A DNA stretch of 64,000 bases from Pogona vitticeps (GCF_051106095.1 NC_135786.1:207199001-207263000), one strand, 5' to 3'; counted from the stretch's first letter, positions 1 through 13,504 are shown. Numbers and translations: made by a program. Notes: generated by a model from the letters alone, not told the origin.

Positions 1-1967
1 TGGCAGTGGAACTACCACTGACATCTATTCTGTGCTGCCTAAGCTGGTCACCATCTGAGCTGACCACTGGCCTCTTTACTGCTGTTACTGCACCTGCCCA
101 TATACCTTGGCCGTGGAGTCCCTTGCCCTGCATCACACAGCATCTTCGGGGAGTAGAAGAGAAGCAGTGGTGTCTTTCTCCCTACTACCTTCTGCCTGCG
201 CACTTTGCCCAATGGCCCAAAACTGCTTGCATACATGGCAATTATTCTGGCTATTTTTCTCTGTAATATTTGGGTTCCAAGGTCTCTCAGGCTAATGGCA
301 TTATTCCCAGATCTGTCTGAAGAGCAGCTGGCATCTGCAGGGGGAACCATGGGAAGAAAGATACCCTTTTCCTTCCTCCATTTACCTTCCTCCCCATGAG
401 CGTTGTGGGGCTGAGGGAGGTACACAATGTGGCTTCTCTTGTTGCTTCAGGTGGTGGAATTGGTTGTTTCCACTGGCGCTGCCTCAGCTAACACTTGGTG
501 GGAGGTAGAGGCAAAGTGCTGGAGGAGAGAGACAGCAGTGTGCCAAGCATCCTTCCCTCTTCTTTCAATGCCACCCAGCTGCTTACAGGCACATTACGGG
601 ATGCTGTCACCAACATAGAAAAAGGAGTCCTTAGCACCAGGCCCAGCTGTGTTTTGCATAAAGAATAGGAAGAGATGCCTTAGGCAGCAAAATGTTTTGG
701 GCTATCCCTGAAAAGGGAGTATTAAAATGATGAAAGTTCATCATGCATTCAAGAGATTAAGTGAAGATTCTAAGACATAGTCATTATTAGCAGAGAATGT
801 GGGGATGATCATTCTTTACCTGCTTATCTAAAGAAGCAGTTGTCTTGTTAAAGATGCTTGTCTTGATTACTATGTACATTTTAACCTTCAGTCCTAAACC
901 TGAGAATAAGCCCGGAAGAAGTGGGACATTTTTCAGAATAGGCATTTTTTAAAAAGAAAATGTCTTCATATAGAATATAATGGCCAATTAATTGGCTGAT
1001 TAAATTCGCATAGATATGCATAAATGTAAAACCAGTAATTTCTAAGCAAGATGTATAGGCTCCTTTTAGATGACATCACATCAAGTATCATACTAAGAAA
1101 AGACAGCCCATGAAAGAAAAGGACAGAATACTGCTTAAATGCTCTGACTGAAGATAATAGAAGATCTTATAAAAGCTGCTAAGTATTATGAGTGTATCAC
1201 TCTGTGTGTATGCATGCACATACACACACATGCAGAAATATTTGATTAACCAGAACGAGCTGGGAGTTGTGTGTACATGCTTCTCTGCACACATGCTAGA
1301 TTCTCCTCCTAGACATAAGCAACACAGCTAAATTATTAAACAATCCATTTATCAGACTAACAATGGAGTTCTATTCTTGCCACATATTTGTTTCTACAGA
1401 ACAAAATAAGCCTTCATTCTCATTGTCACACGGTTCTCTTTCCTCCCTCCTCCTCCTCCTCCTCATTTTAGTGATGGAGTGAATTAAAGAACACAGTCCA
1501 GTTTTTAAATACAGCAAACATTATCAAGTCAGTCCTGCTAACATCCAGGGCTGGCCCATGGTGGAGGCATTAGGAAATTGACATTGTTGAAAATTCTCTG
1601 TAACTTTGTTCAATCATCAATGAAAATGAAGACTGCAACCAAGAAATCAGAAGAAGACTTGAAAGGGCAGCTATGAAATAACCAGGAAAGGGGAAGACTA
1701 GACATGAGAGAGTTTGCCTCAACAAAGGAAACCTGTAGTCTTTTTGTTTGTTTGTTAGATCTGAGTAGGGTTTTTAACAGTGTGACCTTCTGGAGGTCAT
1801 TAATCCATAGCTTCAGTGCATGTCAGAAGTGACTTAATGGCACAGAGAAGCAATAACAAGCTGAGAAACTTATTGTTATTCCCTCATATTTAGAATATAG
1901 ATGTTATGTTCTGCATGTTAGATATTTAAGGTCATATGCCCTGTAATTCAGATGTCTATAGAAATTT
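1..1967. other. Gene-free stretch
   Basis: No exon, RNA gene or well-preserved repeat was recognised. The longest open frame (about 125 codons on the minus strand at 48-425) has no family signature and overlaps other frames. A short CTC run lies near 1446-1465. A decayed SINE tail may lie at 1765-1850, with a 'gacttaatggcaca' type ending seen in other SINE copies of this window. Confidence 0.4.
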
Positions 1968-2706
1968 TGTTGTTGTTTAGCCGTTAAGTCATGTCCGACT
2001 CTTCGTGACCGCATGGACCAGAGCACAGCAGGCCCTCCTGTCTTCCACTGCCTCCCCGAGTATGGTCAAATTCATGTTGGTAGCTTCGGTGACAAAGTCC
2101 AACCATCTCATCCTCTGTCATCTCCTTCTCCTCTTGCCTTCACACTTTCTTAACATCAGGGTCTTTTCCAGGGAGTCTTCTCATGAGATGGCCAAAGTAT
2201 TGGAGCCTCAGCTTCAGGATCTGTCCTTCCAGTGAGTACTCAGGGTTGATTTCTTTCAAAATGGATAGGTTTGTTCTCTTTGTAGTTCCGGGAGGAGACT
2301 CTCAAGAGTCTCCTCCAGCACCACAATTCAAAAGCATCAATTCTTTGGTTGTCAGCCTTCTTTAAAGTCCAGCTCTCACTTCCATGCATCGCTACTGGAA
2401 AAGCCATAGCTTTGACTATGCCGACCTTTGTTGGCAAGGTGATGTCTCTGCTTTTTAAGATGCTGTCTAGGTTTGTCATCGCTTTCCTCCCAAGAAGCAG
2501 ACGTCTTTTAATTACGGGGCTGCTGTCACCATCTGCAGTGATCATGGAGCCCAAGAAAGTAAAATTTGTCACTGCCTCCATATCTTTTCATTCTATTTGC
2601 CAGGAGGTGATGGGACCAGTAGCCATGATCTTAGTTTTTTTTATATTGAGCTTCAGACCATTTTTTGCGCTCTCCTCTTTCACCCTCATTAAGAGGTTCT
2701 TTAATT
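1968..2706 (-). mobile_element. BovB (RTE clade) LINE, 5'-truncated 3' end
   Basis: The minus-strand reading gives the C-terminal part of the BovB reverse transcriptase ORF: SAKNGLKLNIKKTKIMATGP, then GRKAMTNLDSILKSRDITLP, IDAFELWCWRRLLRV. The 3' end is marked on the plus strand by the BovB tail (gttgttgtttag, gtccgactcttcgtgacc, catggaccagagcac). The frame is interrupted, with a TGA just before the MEAVTNF segment, and the coding part ends in poorly conserved sequence, so this is a dead copy. BovB is known for horizontal transfer between squamates and ruminants. Confidence 0.9.
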
Positions 2707-3975
2707 AAGCCTAGATTTTTACTAACCTCTTTTAGAAGAAAAAAGGGGGCGGATCTTCCTCATTTTTTCCATAGTTCTGTTCTGTTCTTTTCTTCTTTTT
2801 TATGTAAGTAAAAAGTGTAGAATCGATCATTCACAGTGCCAACAAGCCCAGAATTGTTATTATCCTCATATTCAGAATACACTTACATTTTGCATAGTTC
2901 ATGCTTGCACCTTCACTCTACAACAGTTTTTCACACATATTTAAAGTTAATCCCTGCAACCCCATAGTTCCTTGAAATTATAAAAACTAATCTAAATGTA
3001 CAGAGGTACAATAGAATAATTGGTGGGATTCCCCACCCCCTTTTAAATATTCCTGAAAAGTCTATGTCAGGGCAAGTACAAAAGAATTACACTGGAATCT
3101 GACAGGAACTATGAAGAGGAGCAAAGTGCCATGTAAGACTAAGACCATGTACAGTGTATTCCTAGCCAATCGATCCAACAATAAATCAATCTGTGCTACC
3201 TGTTGCTTCTTACTCACTGCCATAGTGTATTGCTTAATGCAATGGAATAGAGGTGAGATGTTTGGTACAAAAGCCTCCCAGCTAAACACCAGCACACAGC
3301 AAGATGCTGCCAAGCAGAACACTGCAGCCCTAAACAATTTTTAATCTAATCCTTAAATCTTCTGACTGTTCATTGTCTGCTGCATGTTTCTCCCACATCT
3401 TTGCAAAGCATATACGTCCAAGGAATTAAATCCTGCTTCTCCTTTGTTAGCAGAGCAAGTGGCAGCTCAGTTAACTTGTGGATTCAGCATCTGAAAATGT
3501 GAATATTTAACAGTTTTCATCTCTGAGGGGGAAAAATCACATCCATCATTCTTATTCTAAGAAAATAGGAAAGCTAGAGTTTACCGGAGAAATACATTGA
3601 AGAGAGAAAAAGAATCTTAATTCTAGCTAATTAAAATGGAGAGCAAGAATCCATGGCTGGCCCTTCGCTTCTCTTCATTGTCTCTTCTTGTTTGTCCCAG
3701 AGAGGTAAGAAGGCAAGAAGCAACCCAAAGAATATCTGTCTGATTTGAAGAAAGATCAGCATAGGTCACAGGAGGTAAAGGACAGTCTCCCCCCCCCCCG
3801 CCCCCTTTTAAGGATTCACTGGTGTGTTCCCTCTTTGTCTTGTCATTGCTAAGCTCTCAGGTCTGACATCATTCCTGCTTTCCCTCTCTCAGTCAGTTGT
3901 CTTTTTCCTATCAATGTAGCTGTAGCCAGCAGAGCCTACCTTTCTCTATACTTTCTTGGTATATACATTTCCCCC
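2707..3975. other. Gene-free stretch
   Basis: No gene or clear repeat recognised. Only a short poly-C run near 3789-3803 stands out. Confidence 0.4.
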
Positions 3976-3989
3976 CACTTAAGGTGGTA

Positions 3990-4334
3990 AGGTAAAGGTA
4001 AAGGTTACCCTTGACATTTTTAGTTCAGTCGTGTCTGACTCTAGGGGGTGGTGCTCATCCTGTTTTCAAGCCGTAGAGCCAGCGCTTGTCCGAAGACAGT
4101 TTCCGTTGCCATGTGGCCAGCATGACTAGAGAATGCTGTTTTACCTTCCCACCGAGATGGTACCTATTTATCTACTCGCATTTGCATGCTTTCGAACTGC
4201 TAGGTTGGCAAGGAACTAGGACAAAGTGACGGGAGCTCATTCCGTCGTGTGGATTCAGTCTTACGACGGCTGGTCTTCTGACCCTGCGGCACAGGCTTCT
4301 GCAGTTTAGCCCACAGTGCCACCATGTCCCTTGT
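3990..4334 (-). mobile_element. Sauria SINE (copy 1), full length with 14-bp target-site duplication
   Basis: tRNA-derived SINE in minus orientation. Its head (tgtgggctaaactgcagaag when reversed) is near 4330 and its BovB-like tail (gtaaaggt...ccttgacatttttag, gtcgtgtctgactct) is at the left. It is flanked by the 14-bp direct repeat cacttaaggtggta at 3976-3989 and 4335-4348, which shows retroposition. Confidence 0.9.
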
Positions 4335-4348
4335 CACTTAAGGTGGTA

Positions 4349-5699
4349 CCTCATACTTAATTCCAAGCATCAGCTTCCATACAAGTCAAGGTTCAGTATG
4401 CATTTTGTGAAACTGTGGCAGAGGTGACTGGGAGGGAGGGAAGTCAGAAGATTGAAAACTGTCCAACATTTTCTTAGTTACACAAACATGTGCAGCCTGA
4501 GACAGGACATTTTTGTTGTATTAGGAAATCTGGACCAGAATAGCTGCCCTTTCCCACGGTTTCCTCATTTTAGGAACAGAACAAGAAGCAATTTTGATAA
4601 CAATGTGCTAATGATTGGATAGGCTTCCTTTGCAAATGACTTCAGGTCTCTCCACCCTGACTGCCCACAAAGTATAGTAGCTATCTGCGCCAGAATCATA
4701 CTTATAGAATATTTTCCAAATATTTTTAAAAAGCAAAATATGTTTATAGTAACTCGGATTTTGTAACAGTTTGCTGTTGTAGTGCAGAAAGCGCAAACAG
4801 GTTTAGTTTTATTTTTGTTTTTAAAAACCCACTTAACAAAACTCATCACTGAACTATGTGCTTATATGTAATGTAAAAGTGTTCATTTAGCATGTTTCAT
4901 ATAACATAGGACTCTAAATAAACAAAAACAAAATATTGATTCTACCAGGACTTAAATGATTGAGTGGAGGGGAATAAGGAGACACTTCATGAAATCCCCA
5001 ATTCGAAGCCTTTTGATTCTCTTATCCAGTTTTAGTGAAATCATGATGCCTCCTTTACTTGTCTTGTAACAGTGCAAACCCATCTCCTTTGGGCAGACGT
5101 TGGGTAAGGATGGGTGGAATTGCCCTTCTGCTGGTAGACAAGTATCCACTGATCAGGAGACATGTCTGCTGTAGATGCCCCTTGAAAAGAAGGTTGCATA
5201 TTTAGATCTACCATTACAAATGTTGTCTTCATTGAAGAGACATAAAAGAGGATATTGAAAACAAGCTGGAGGTAGCTTTTGGTCTGTTGGGTCCAACATT
5301 TTCTTGACGCACCAGGATCAGAACTATTCTATTCTCTCCCCCATGAGTTCACTTAGAGGCATTAAAACAAAAACAAAAACAAAGAAAAATCCCCCTGGAA
5401 TCCAAGAAACACTCATCAGTCGCTCTCCCATTCTCAATGCACTGTCGAAATCATGGAAGTGCCAACTTGTATGCCAATGCACTCTTCATCTCTCCCAGTT
5501 GGGAGTGCTCATCATCATCAATGGAGGGTGCACCAAAAAGGGTGAGAGTGATGAGTCTTTGCTTTTAATTGGATTCCTTATTATAAAGTCTGACATAGTA
5601 GAATCTAGCTGTACATGGAAGCATGAGGAGAAAGATAACTGGCAACCACCTATCTTTGTTTGGAGGATGAGATTTTATTATTCTTCTGGGAAGCAACAA
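4349..5699. other. Gene-free stretch
   Basis: No exon or preserved element recognised. A short CAAAAA-type run sits near 5364-5385. The 132-codon frame at 5304-5702 shows no family signature and ends in the adjoining SINE. Confidence 0.4.
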
Positions 5700-6018
5700 T
5701 AGGTTAAACCACAGAAGCCTTTGTGCTGCAAGGTCAGAAGGCCAGCAGTTGTAAAATCAAATCCATGTGACGGAGTGAGCTCCTGTCGCTTTGTCCCAGC
5801 TCCTCACCAACCTAGAAGTTCGAAAGCATGCAAATGCAAGTAGATAAATAGGTACCACCTCGGTGGGAAGGCAACAGCGTTCCGTATATAGTCATGCTGG
5901 CCACGTGACCATGGAAGCTTGTCTTTGGACAAACGCTGGCTCTACAGCTTGGAAATGGGGATGAGCACCATGCCCTAGAGTCGGACATGACTGGACAAAT
6001 TGTCAAGGGGAACTGGGG
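5700..6018 (+). mobile_element. Sauria SINE (copy 2), truncated at both ends
   Basis: Carries gttaaaccacagaagcc, tgacggagtgagctcctgtc, gttcgaaagcatgcaaatgc, agtagataaataggtaccac and the tail gagtcggacatgactggac...gtcaaggggaact. The first about 20 bases and the terminal ctttacct are missing. I saw no clear flanking duplication. Confidence 0.88.
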
Positions 6019-7068
6019 TAGGAGTCTTGCGTACTACCCAAAACCAGTGCCTTTAAGATGGAGGAAAGGGGGCATTCTGCATGCAAAACCTATAGCTTAG
6101 TACTGAATTATAATCTGTCTTCAAAGAGAGGAAGAGCAACAAGGCGTACGTGATAGGAATGGGTGTCAGCAGCCAGTGCAGATGTGGGTTGTTGTCTCTG
6201 TGAGTCAAGCATCACATGCTGGATCTTATAATGAGGCATATTTTCACCCATGTCTTTCTATTATCTAGGTCCTGCTGTTGCACTGAGTTGAGCAATTCTC
6301 TGGCAAAGGACATGACGATGCTTTCAGTGTCTCAAATCAAAGGTAAAGATCTCATGCTGGGACATGACATGCTGCTCTGATTAGATCGTCCAAAGGAACT
6401 AGGAAAGCAGTCAGCAGGTTTGCTAGTTTATTGGGAGAATCTTTGTCATGGCTTTGGAACGGGAATAAAAGAGATTAGAAGCAGTTCTCCAGCAGAGAGG
6501 AAAAGCAGCTGCTTAGCTTGGCTTTTGAACCTTTGCGACCAAGAGTAATGACATTTACTTTATTTAGTATCCAAGGGCATGCGCCTGCCCCAAGAGCCTT
6601 AAATTTAAATTTTTTAAAATTCTATTTTCATCACCATCATCATCATTATTACGGTCACAGACCAGCAAGATTATAAAAAACATACAGTACATACAGGGAA
6701 AAAATCCTATATGTAGTATATAAAACTTTCTTCCAGGGTGATTGCAGCATTTCCTCTCTAGTTCTCATAGCAATCAATACAAATTTAGACACCCTGACAG
6801 TAATATAAGTGGACGCACCCTCTAAGCAGGACAGTGACAAATCTGGGACTACCGTGCAGATAGAGACACCTATTAGTGGACATATTAACTTCTTTCTATA
6901 ATCATCATACATTCTACAGTGAAACTGACTCAATATCCCCATTTCCACAACAAGTTTGATCATTAAACAGAATTTCCCAAAATTTTCAACACAGTTTTAT
7001 TAACTTCCTAAAGGGCTTTGCACAATAACAGTTTTTGTAAAAAGAGCTCACCCCCCCAAGTTCTAGAG

Positions 7069-7204
7069 CAGTGGTTCTTAACCTTTGTTACTCAGATGCT
7101 TTTGAACTGCAACTCCCAGAAACCCCAGCCTGCACAGCTGGTGGTGAAGGCATCTGGGAGTTGCAGTCCAAAACTCCTGAATAACCCGAGGTTAAGAACC
7201 AGTG
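7069..7204. mobile_element. hAT-type MITE (136-bp family), with 8-bp target-site duplication
   Basis: A near-palindromic element. The terminal inverted repeats are cagtggttcttaacc at the left and ggttaagaaccagtg at the right, with one mismatch, and the interior contains aactcccaga and its inverse. It is flanked by ttctagag at 7061-7068 and 7205-7212, an 8-bp duplication as hAT transposases make. It has no coding capacity. Confidence 0.88.
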
Positions 7205-7330
7205 TTCTAGAGTATTTTTGAGGATCAAATTCAGACCCCCATTCTTTAAAAAAAAGGTTTAAAAAAAGTCAAGAGATCTGATTTTTCTAGCTAACACATA
7301 AAAGGTATGATTTCTTAGATCTTTGAAATG

Positions 7331-7605
7331 CAGACCAGGAAGGAGTCTTATAGATCATTGAGTCTAGCCCCTGTCCAGGGAGGCACAGTGGACTTTCTTT
7401 TCTTTGTTCAGTTTTTTATTTTTTATTTTCCATCTTGAAGAACTAGTTATCTGATGTAATCATTTCTTTCTGTTATATTTACATGATGTTTTATGTATTT
7501 GGAAGCCACCTAGAGTGGTCATAAGACCAGATAGGTGGGATGTAAATAAATAAAATAAAATAAAATATCAGCAGGCAGATATCTAAACCACTGCACTATC
7601 CATAT
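7331..7605 (-). mobile_element. tRNA-derived SINE split by a LINE 3' tail
   Basis: Reading the minus strand, a tRNA-like head lies at 7568-7605 (tagtgcagtggtttagatat) and the body at 7331-7390 (agactcaatgatctataaga; ggaggcacagtgg on plus). Between them lies about 175 bp ending in gaccagataggtgggatgta and an AAATA run. That is the typical 3' end of an L2-like LINE in squamates. The SINE is therefore older than the LINE insertion. Confidence 0.6.
7391..7567 (+). mobile_element. L2-like LINE 3' tail with (AAATA)n end
   Basis: A short 5'-truncated 3' end. The last part reads ccacctagagtggtcataag, accagataggtgggatgtaa, then simple A/T repeats. The same tail motif recurs at 29205, 55410 and, reversed, at 17373 and 19235. 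The clade is assigned from recalled squamate repeats. Confidence 0.5.
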
Positions 7606-7654
7606 GCGTTGTCTCCGATGCATTTTTCATAACACCTGACAGGACAAAGTTCAA

Positions 7655-8153
7655 AATAGAGTAGTCCTAGATCGAGCTGGAATTTTTAGCATGTATACAT
7701 TACTGGAACAGCGACATCTACATTGGCTTGGGAATGTTGTGAGAATGGCTGATGGTCGGATTCCAAAGGATCTCCTGTATGGAGAATTAGTACAGGGAAA
7801 TCACCCCAGAGGGAGACCACAGCTGCGATACAAGGATATCTGCAAGTGAGATCTGAAGGCCTTAGGAATGGACCTCAACAGATGGGAAACTTTGACATCC
7901 GAGCGTTCAGCCCGGAGGCAGGCGGTGCAGCATGGCCTCTCCCAATTTGAAGAGACCTTTGTTCAGCAGGCCAAGGCAAAGAGGCAGTCCCAAAAGCAGC
8001 AAAATCAGAGAGCTGGACAAGGGACAGACTGTATTTGTCTTCAATGTGGAGGGGATTGTCACTCTCGAATTGGCCTCCTCAGCCACACTAGACGCTGTTC
8101 CAAGTCCTCCATACAGTGCACGTTACCATAGTCTCTCGAGACTGAAGGATGCC
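7655..8153 (+). mobile_element. Non-LTR retrotransposon (LINE) ORF2 C-terminus and 3' end
   Basis: Translates as a LINE C-terminal domain: RWLGHV-type segment, RMADGRIPKDLLYGELVQGN, HPRGRPQLRYKDICK, a stop (tga at about 7848), then DLKALGMDLNRWETLTSERS and a C-terminal zinc-finger-like block with CLQCGGDCHSRIGLLSHTRR. The 3' end carries tctctcgagactgaaggatg. Clade is uncertain: the C2HC finger after the endonuclease/RT region is not a BovB feature. One in-frame stop is visible, so it is inactive. Confidence 0.8.
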
Positions 8154-8154
8154 T

Positions 8155-11100
8155 AAAATGGCACTTTCCAGGAGTCTTTAAAAGTGTGTGAAGGCAAAAC
8201 TGCCACATTCTTCCATCTCTCCATTTTGGTGTTAACATACTTTGCTTGTCCTAAATTTCAGATATATGATCCATAAAAGTATTGCATATCTACGGTTCAT
8301 TATTGAATATTAATTTTTCCCCAAACTAACTGAACAAACAAAAGTTTGTGTTTCCAGCTCTTAATAGGTGAGACAAATGTAACTTTCAGGAAGTAATGTA
8401 TTTGGACTGCAGTTCCAAGATGCCCCAAGACACCCTAGCCCATCACAATATACCCTGTCCAGTTACCTAAATTAGAATCTCTGTACTGTACTATGCTAGC
8501 AAAATTTTATATTTTTTGCTCCTTCTGTTTTAGATTTCAGATATCTGATTGCCTAAACAACCCTACTGGGCCCAGAATCCTTGAATTATCAGGGTGAAAT
8601 ATTTTGCCTTCACACGTGTTTAATAAACTAGCCAGGATAATTACATCTGTTTACTTTAATATATGAGGGGGAGGGTTTGAATTTGATTCCCAGAAATTCT
8701 TTAGGCCCTGTTTGGGGTGTGTTTAACCCTTTTATACAAGCTGTTGTTAGCACAATAGTACCAGTGCAAAATGTCATGTTTCTCACACTCACTTTTTCAG
8801 AGATATTTCAGGATGAACAAATATTCAGTTTTAATTTATAGATTGTGTAACTTCAACTCATGATGTTCATGATAGCTGAATCATGACCTCATGATTTTTT
8901 TAAAAGAAAGTAATAATACAGTTTTGACTGATGCTGTAGATGCTTCAATGTTACCATATTCAATAATACCCTTTCCAATAAGTTATATTATCCTGCATTT
9001 GGCAGCAATGATTGCAGAGGAGAAGAAATACAGAGTGCATAAATTGGTACTGGGTGGGAGATGGATTATGACATTCTTCCCCCTGTTTTTTTTTAATTAG
9101 TGGCTGAATCTGCTTACCTGGGAAATATTTCTTAATTGTGCAACGCCAAGACCTGCTGTCTGGCATGAATTCAAATCCTTGGATGGATAAAAAAGACTTG
9201 CCTCCTCCCTGCTGAGATTGCTTGACAGAAATGAAATGAAAGAACTGAAGGGATGGAGCTGGCTGTGTTAAGATCTCAATCACAAAGGTACTCTGCTAAA
9301 TATGGCATAAGAAGCCAGAGTAGCAAGGAATGCTTGAAGAGTTAATCCTTGAAACAAAGGGAAAAGTTGCTGCCAGTGAGAGCAGGGCATGCTGGTTTGA
9401 AGACTGAGGGACCTACTGTTTGCTCTACTTTGCTTTACTAGAGACCTCCTCCCCTTCTACCTACTGGAGAGTGTTGCAAAAAAAAAAAAAAAAAAAAGAT
9501 ACAATAAGAATTAAGGAAAGCTCATCTCCAGAATTTGGAGTACAACAGAAGAATGGAGCTTGGAGTCTTTCCATAAAATAATAATTCACTCCTGGCAACC
9601 CCAATTTCCCTATATTTCTAAATTATAATACAGGGTAGGTAGGGAATCATTTTGTTGTTGCAATTGTTAAAACAATGGGAAGTTGGAAATTCTTTGTGTT
9701 CTACACCAAATCGATTAGAGATCTCTAAGCAGATCTGGCTGCATCCTCTAACCCTTGAGTCAGAGGAATGGGAAACAAAATAAACTAGAATTTAGCAGTG
9801 GTAATATAGGTCTTATTTATCGGTAACACTTCCCTTTTTGCAAAGGATGCAAAATAGCTCTCACATGCAGTAGAGTGTGAGTCTTAGACAATACAAACAG
9901 TCAAAACCAGCAACAATTGTGTGTTTGTGTGTGCATACATGCATGTGTGCAGTCGCTCCTTACAAGTGTATCCAATAGTCATTTATGTATGTGTTCATCA
10001 AATGTGTGCATTACATCCTCCATCTACCACAATATACACTACAAATAGCAACAAAGCTCTCAGAAAATATATTGAGGAAAACAGACACCAGCTGATGATG
10101 ATGCCAAATAAAATGTAAAAGCATCATTACAATGGGATTTTTTATTTTCAAAAAATTACACAACATTGAAAGCCTAAAATAATGGTCTTTACTATTAATC
10201 TAAAGGAAAATAAAGAACAGGCTAATCCCTCAGGAGAGAGCTTTGTAATCAAGGTACTAATACTGAAATGGTCCTACTTTGAGTATCTGTCAACTCACAC
10301 TTTGTGGGTAGTAAGACATCTCCCAGGGCCTCTCTTCATTATTATAAATTATTGGCGAGTTCACAAGGAAGGAAGGCTTATGGAATACGTACAGTCCCGG
10401 TGCATGCTAAGGAAATGTAGCCTGTTCCTACCACACCATTATCTGCCAGAGTGGCAGTGACTGCAAGAGAAAAGTCATCTGCCCACCTTTTCCCCATGAA
10501 GGCCATACTGTCATTCTACTACTCTTCTGAAGGCAAGAAAAGTTACTTTATCCCTTAATTCAGGGATCATTGCTCAGCTTCATCCTTTCCCTGGAAGAAC
10601 CTCTGAACCATTATTTTAACTTGATCAGATATTTGTTAATATCACTTCTTAAATATGATATTGACAGGAGTATTAATTACATTCACTTTTCACAGTCTAC
10701 ATCAAAAACAATTTTTGCTAATCTGTAGCAGAAAGGAGGGCAGATTGCAATGTGTTTTGCCAAAGAAAAATGGACAAAACTTCCCCTTTCAGGGATACAA
10801 TTTGTTTACACTTTCAATACAAAGAGAAGTGAAATTGAGAAGACTGCAAGTAAATCTCACTTTGAACTTATTTGGGGACATGTGTTTGGGTATGATCAAG
10901 TGACATGGCAGATGGTTGTGTATATCATCACAGCTCCTCGGTACAGTTAGCCATGCTGTTAGAAGTCAGCGTCTTTGAGCAGCTAATGATGGCCCAGGAC
11001 CTCAGAACATTCTATCCATTTCCTGACTCACAGTGCCTAGAAGTTTCTCTGATGGATGGCAATGCTTCTGAAGGATCCAAGTCCTCAGATACACTCCATG

Positions 11101-12603
11101 CTAGCTGGGATCATTTTAGAGTCAAACTAGGGGTTAAGGATAATGCCAATCACCAGCTGGTATGGCCTCTCCAGGATTCTGGAAGTTGTGGTCCAAAAAA
11201 GCCATCGTCTCTGATCAGGGCCTGCATGGTTGGTGACTAATGCAGTGGTAGGAATGGAGGTTTGGTGGCAATAGAAGACATGGACCTTGGGAAAGATATT
11301 GGCTATACTGTGCTTGAGAGGCCACCATTTTTTGTGCTATCCCTGAATGCACACAGCCAAGATTGGGCACCTAGTTCAAGAAACTCCTGCTTTCTTCCCA
11401 TGACTTAATTATCCTTGTTCCAGTTGCCTTAAGATTTCCATTGCATCCTGTTCTTTGCTCTTTCCTGACCTGTCTCTCCTCTCCATCACCTTGATAAATG
11501 GTCTTCATTATTTTAATTGGGTGCATGCAGTTTTGTTGTTAAATGGGTCATTAAACTGTAATCAATTAATAACATCTACCCTTTCTTCTCCAAACGATGT
11601 CCACAAGTTATTCCAATATTTGACACAATCAAATACATCTTTAGATCCTATGCTATCGCAGCCCAGGAGTCATTTTCTTAAAGCAGTAAAACTTTTATCC
11701 GTCTGTTACTTCTACATCTGAATTCCTTGGCTGTCTTTTGAAAAGCTGTGTGTCTTTTAAATGACTGATTATATTCATTATCTGAAAGTTTAAATCATAG
11801 GAGCAAATAGATGGTGTAATTGTTTTAGGTAAAGTACCAAACGTGTACACTTTCCAAGTTTTAGTAACAAGGGGAACATTTATGTGAAAAAGAAGCATCT
11901 CCCCCCTCCCATTTTTCCCCAACAGTAGCTTGCTTCATTGCACACTCTCTACAGTAGTCAGTGGTGCAGCACTTGACTGCCAAATCATTCTGTGCTTTGT
12001 TTGATCTAACAGTCAGTATTGTGCAGAGACGTAACTGCATTATAATTTCTTCCACACAATGCTGTCTTTCTTTGACAGCTGCACTAGGAATCTGATCTAA
12101 CATCCAGCCCAGCTTAAATGCCCTGCATCTCTGACTTTTGATGCTTAAACAAACAAACAAACAAACCGAAACACACACACACACATGAAAAAACCAAACA
12201 CAAATATCTGGGAATTCACTAAATCCTTCTAATCCTTGTAATTAGCCTCACTCAAGGAAGCTTGCATCCTCCACATTTTGCACTGTCCGTTTCAAGGCAG
12301 GAATACATGGTAGAGACCAGTGGATGCAAAGTCTCATGCAAAGTCTTCCTCCATTACCCTGAGATGTGCTGAAGTTACAATTTGGGATGTATCCCTTTTG
12401 GATTATAAATCTCAAAAGCCTCCAGACAGCATTGCCACAGTCCATCACATCCTGAAATGCCTTAGAAAGAGAAGTTCAGACAATGCTTAGCTATGATCTT
12501 TACATGTGTTAAGAATTCATACATTCAATAGGCATCTTGCCTTCAATATACAGTACAATCCATCGATCAGTGAGTTAACACTGAGGTGCTTTGCCCATGT
12601 TTG
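8155..12603. other. Gene-free stretch
   Basis: No exon recognised on either strand. Seen: a decayed MITE scrap near 8398-8450 and another near 11145-11195 (gattctggaagttgtggtcc), a 20-base poly-A at 9478-9497, and an AAAC/CA run at 12146-12185. The 107-111-codon frames here carry no recognisable domain. Confidence 0.4.
12146..12185. repeat. (AAAC)n followed by (CA)n
   Basis: Short compound simple repeat: about five AAAC units, then about seven CA units. Confidence 0.8.
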
Positions 12604-12740
12604 CAGGGGTAGCAAACCTTTAACAGCCCAGATGTTTTAGATAGCAACTTCCTAAACACCCAGCTTGTACCACCAGTGATAAAGGACTGTGGGAGTTGTA
12701 GTCCAAAAACTGGAGTGCCAAATGTTCACCACTTCTCCTG
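12604..12740. mobile_element. hAT-type MITE (caggggtagcaaacc family)
   Basis: A 137-bp near-palindrome from caggggtagcaaacctt to its degraded inverse ending ttcaccacttctcctg. The interior holds gggagttgtagtccaaaaac, as in the other hAT MITEs of this window. Flanking duplication is not clear, so it is an older copy. Confidence 0.7.
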
Positions 12741-13504
12741 TGATGCAAGGGTGGGGACAGTGTGGTCCTCCAGATGTTGTAGGACTGCAACCTTAGGTAG
12801 CATAGCTACCTTTGAGAGGTGCAGGTGCTGTTAATCCAGCTGCTGTTTGAATAAACTTCATGATTTCTGTGTAAGCTTTGAAGTACAGACTGTGTGTGAA
12901 AGGAATGGAGGTAAAGGAGCTGTTATATCCAGAAACATATATAGTGGGATGGCCTCCTACCAGCAACAAGCCTCCCCAGCAACCTTAATCCCACCTCAAC
13001 TGCAAATAGTTTAACTGTTCATGCAAGTCTGCAGGCTTTATCCAAATCAGCTGAATGCACAGGAATCTTATGTGTGCTATGCCACCTCCCCGGCCCCAAT
13101 TATTATTCACTGAAATAGAGTCAGATAATAAGCACATGATTAAGACTTGGAGTTATTCCAGAAATCACAACCACTGAGCAAGTTAATTCACAACTTAGCA
13201 GGAAAAGTCCTTTATAATTAAGAAAAAAAATGTGAGTATGTGTCCAGTGGAGATCTTTTCGGCAGCTACATATGTTTGCTCCTACATATGCTTTAAGCCA
13301 AGGGGAAAATGTCTGTTTTGGAAAGTAAAATATATTGAAAATGTTCAGGAGAAATAAAGATTAAAAAATTGCAAACAGCAGTCTCTAGGGTTGTAGCCCA
13401 GAGCATTTGTGGAGGATGTTATCAACAACAAATGCTGGCATTTCAGTCACCCATACACACGTGGTGAAAATTAAATATATATGTAAATAGTATATTTAAA
13501 CAAG
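12741..13504. other. Gene-free stretch
   Basis: Nothing recognised beyond MITE scraps near 12765-12800 (cctccagatgttgtaggact). Confidence 0.4.

Noticed and set aside
48-425. 125-codon minus-strand frame at the left edge
   Set aside because: No domain, signal or splice context, and competing frames overlap it.
9478-9497. Poly-A run as the end of a retrogene or SINE
   Set aside because: No upstream element or target duplication could be identified.
10905-11240. 111-codon frame
   Set aside because: Low-complexity chance frame that includes a MITE scrap. No family signature.
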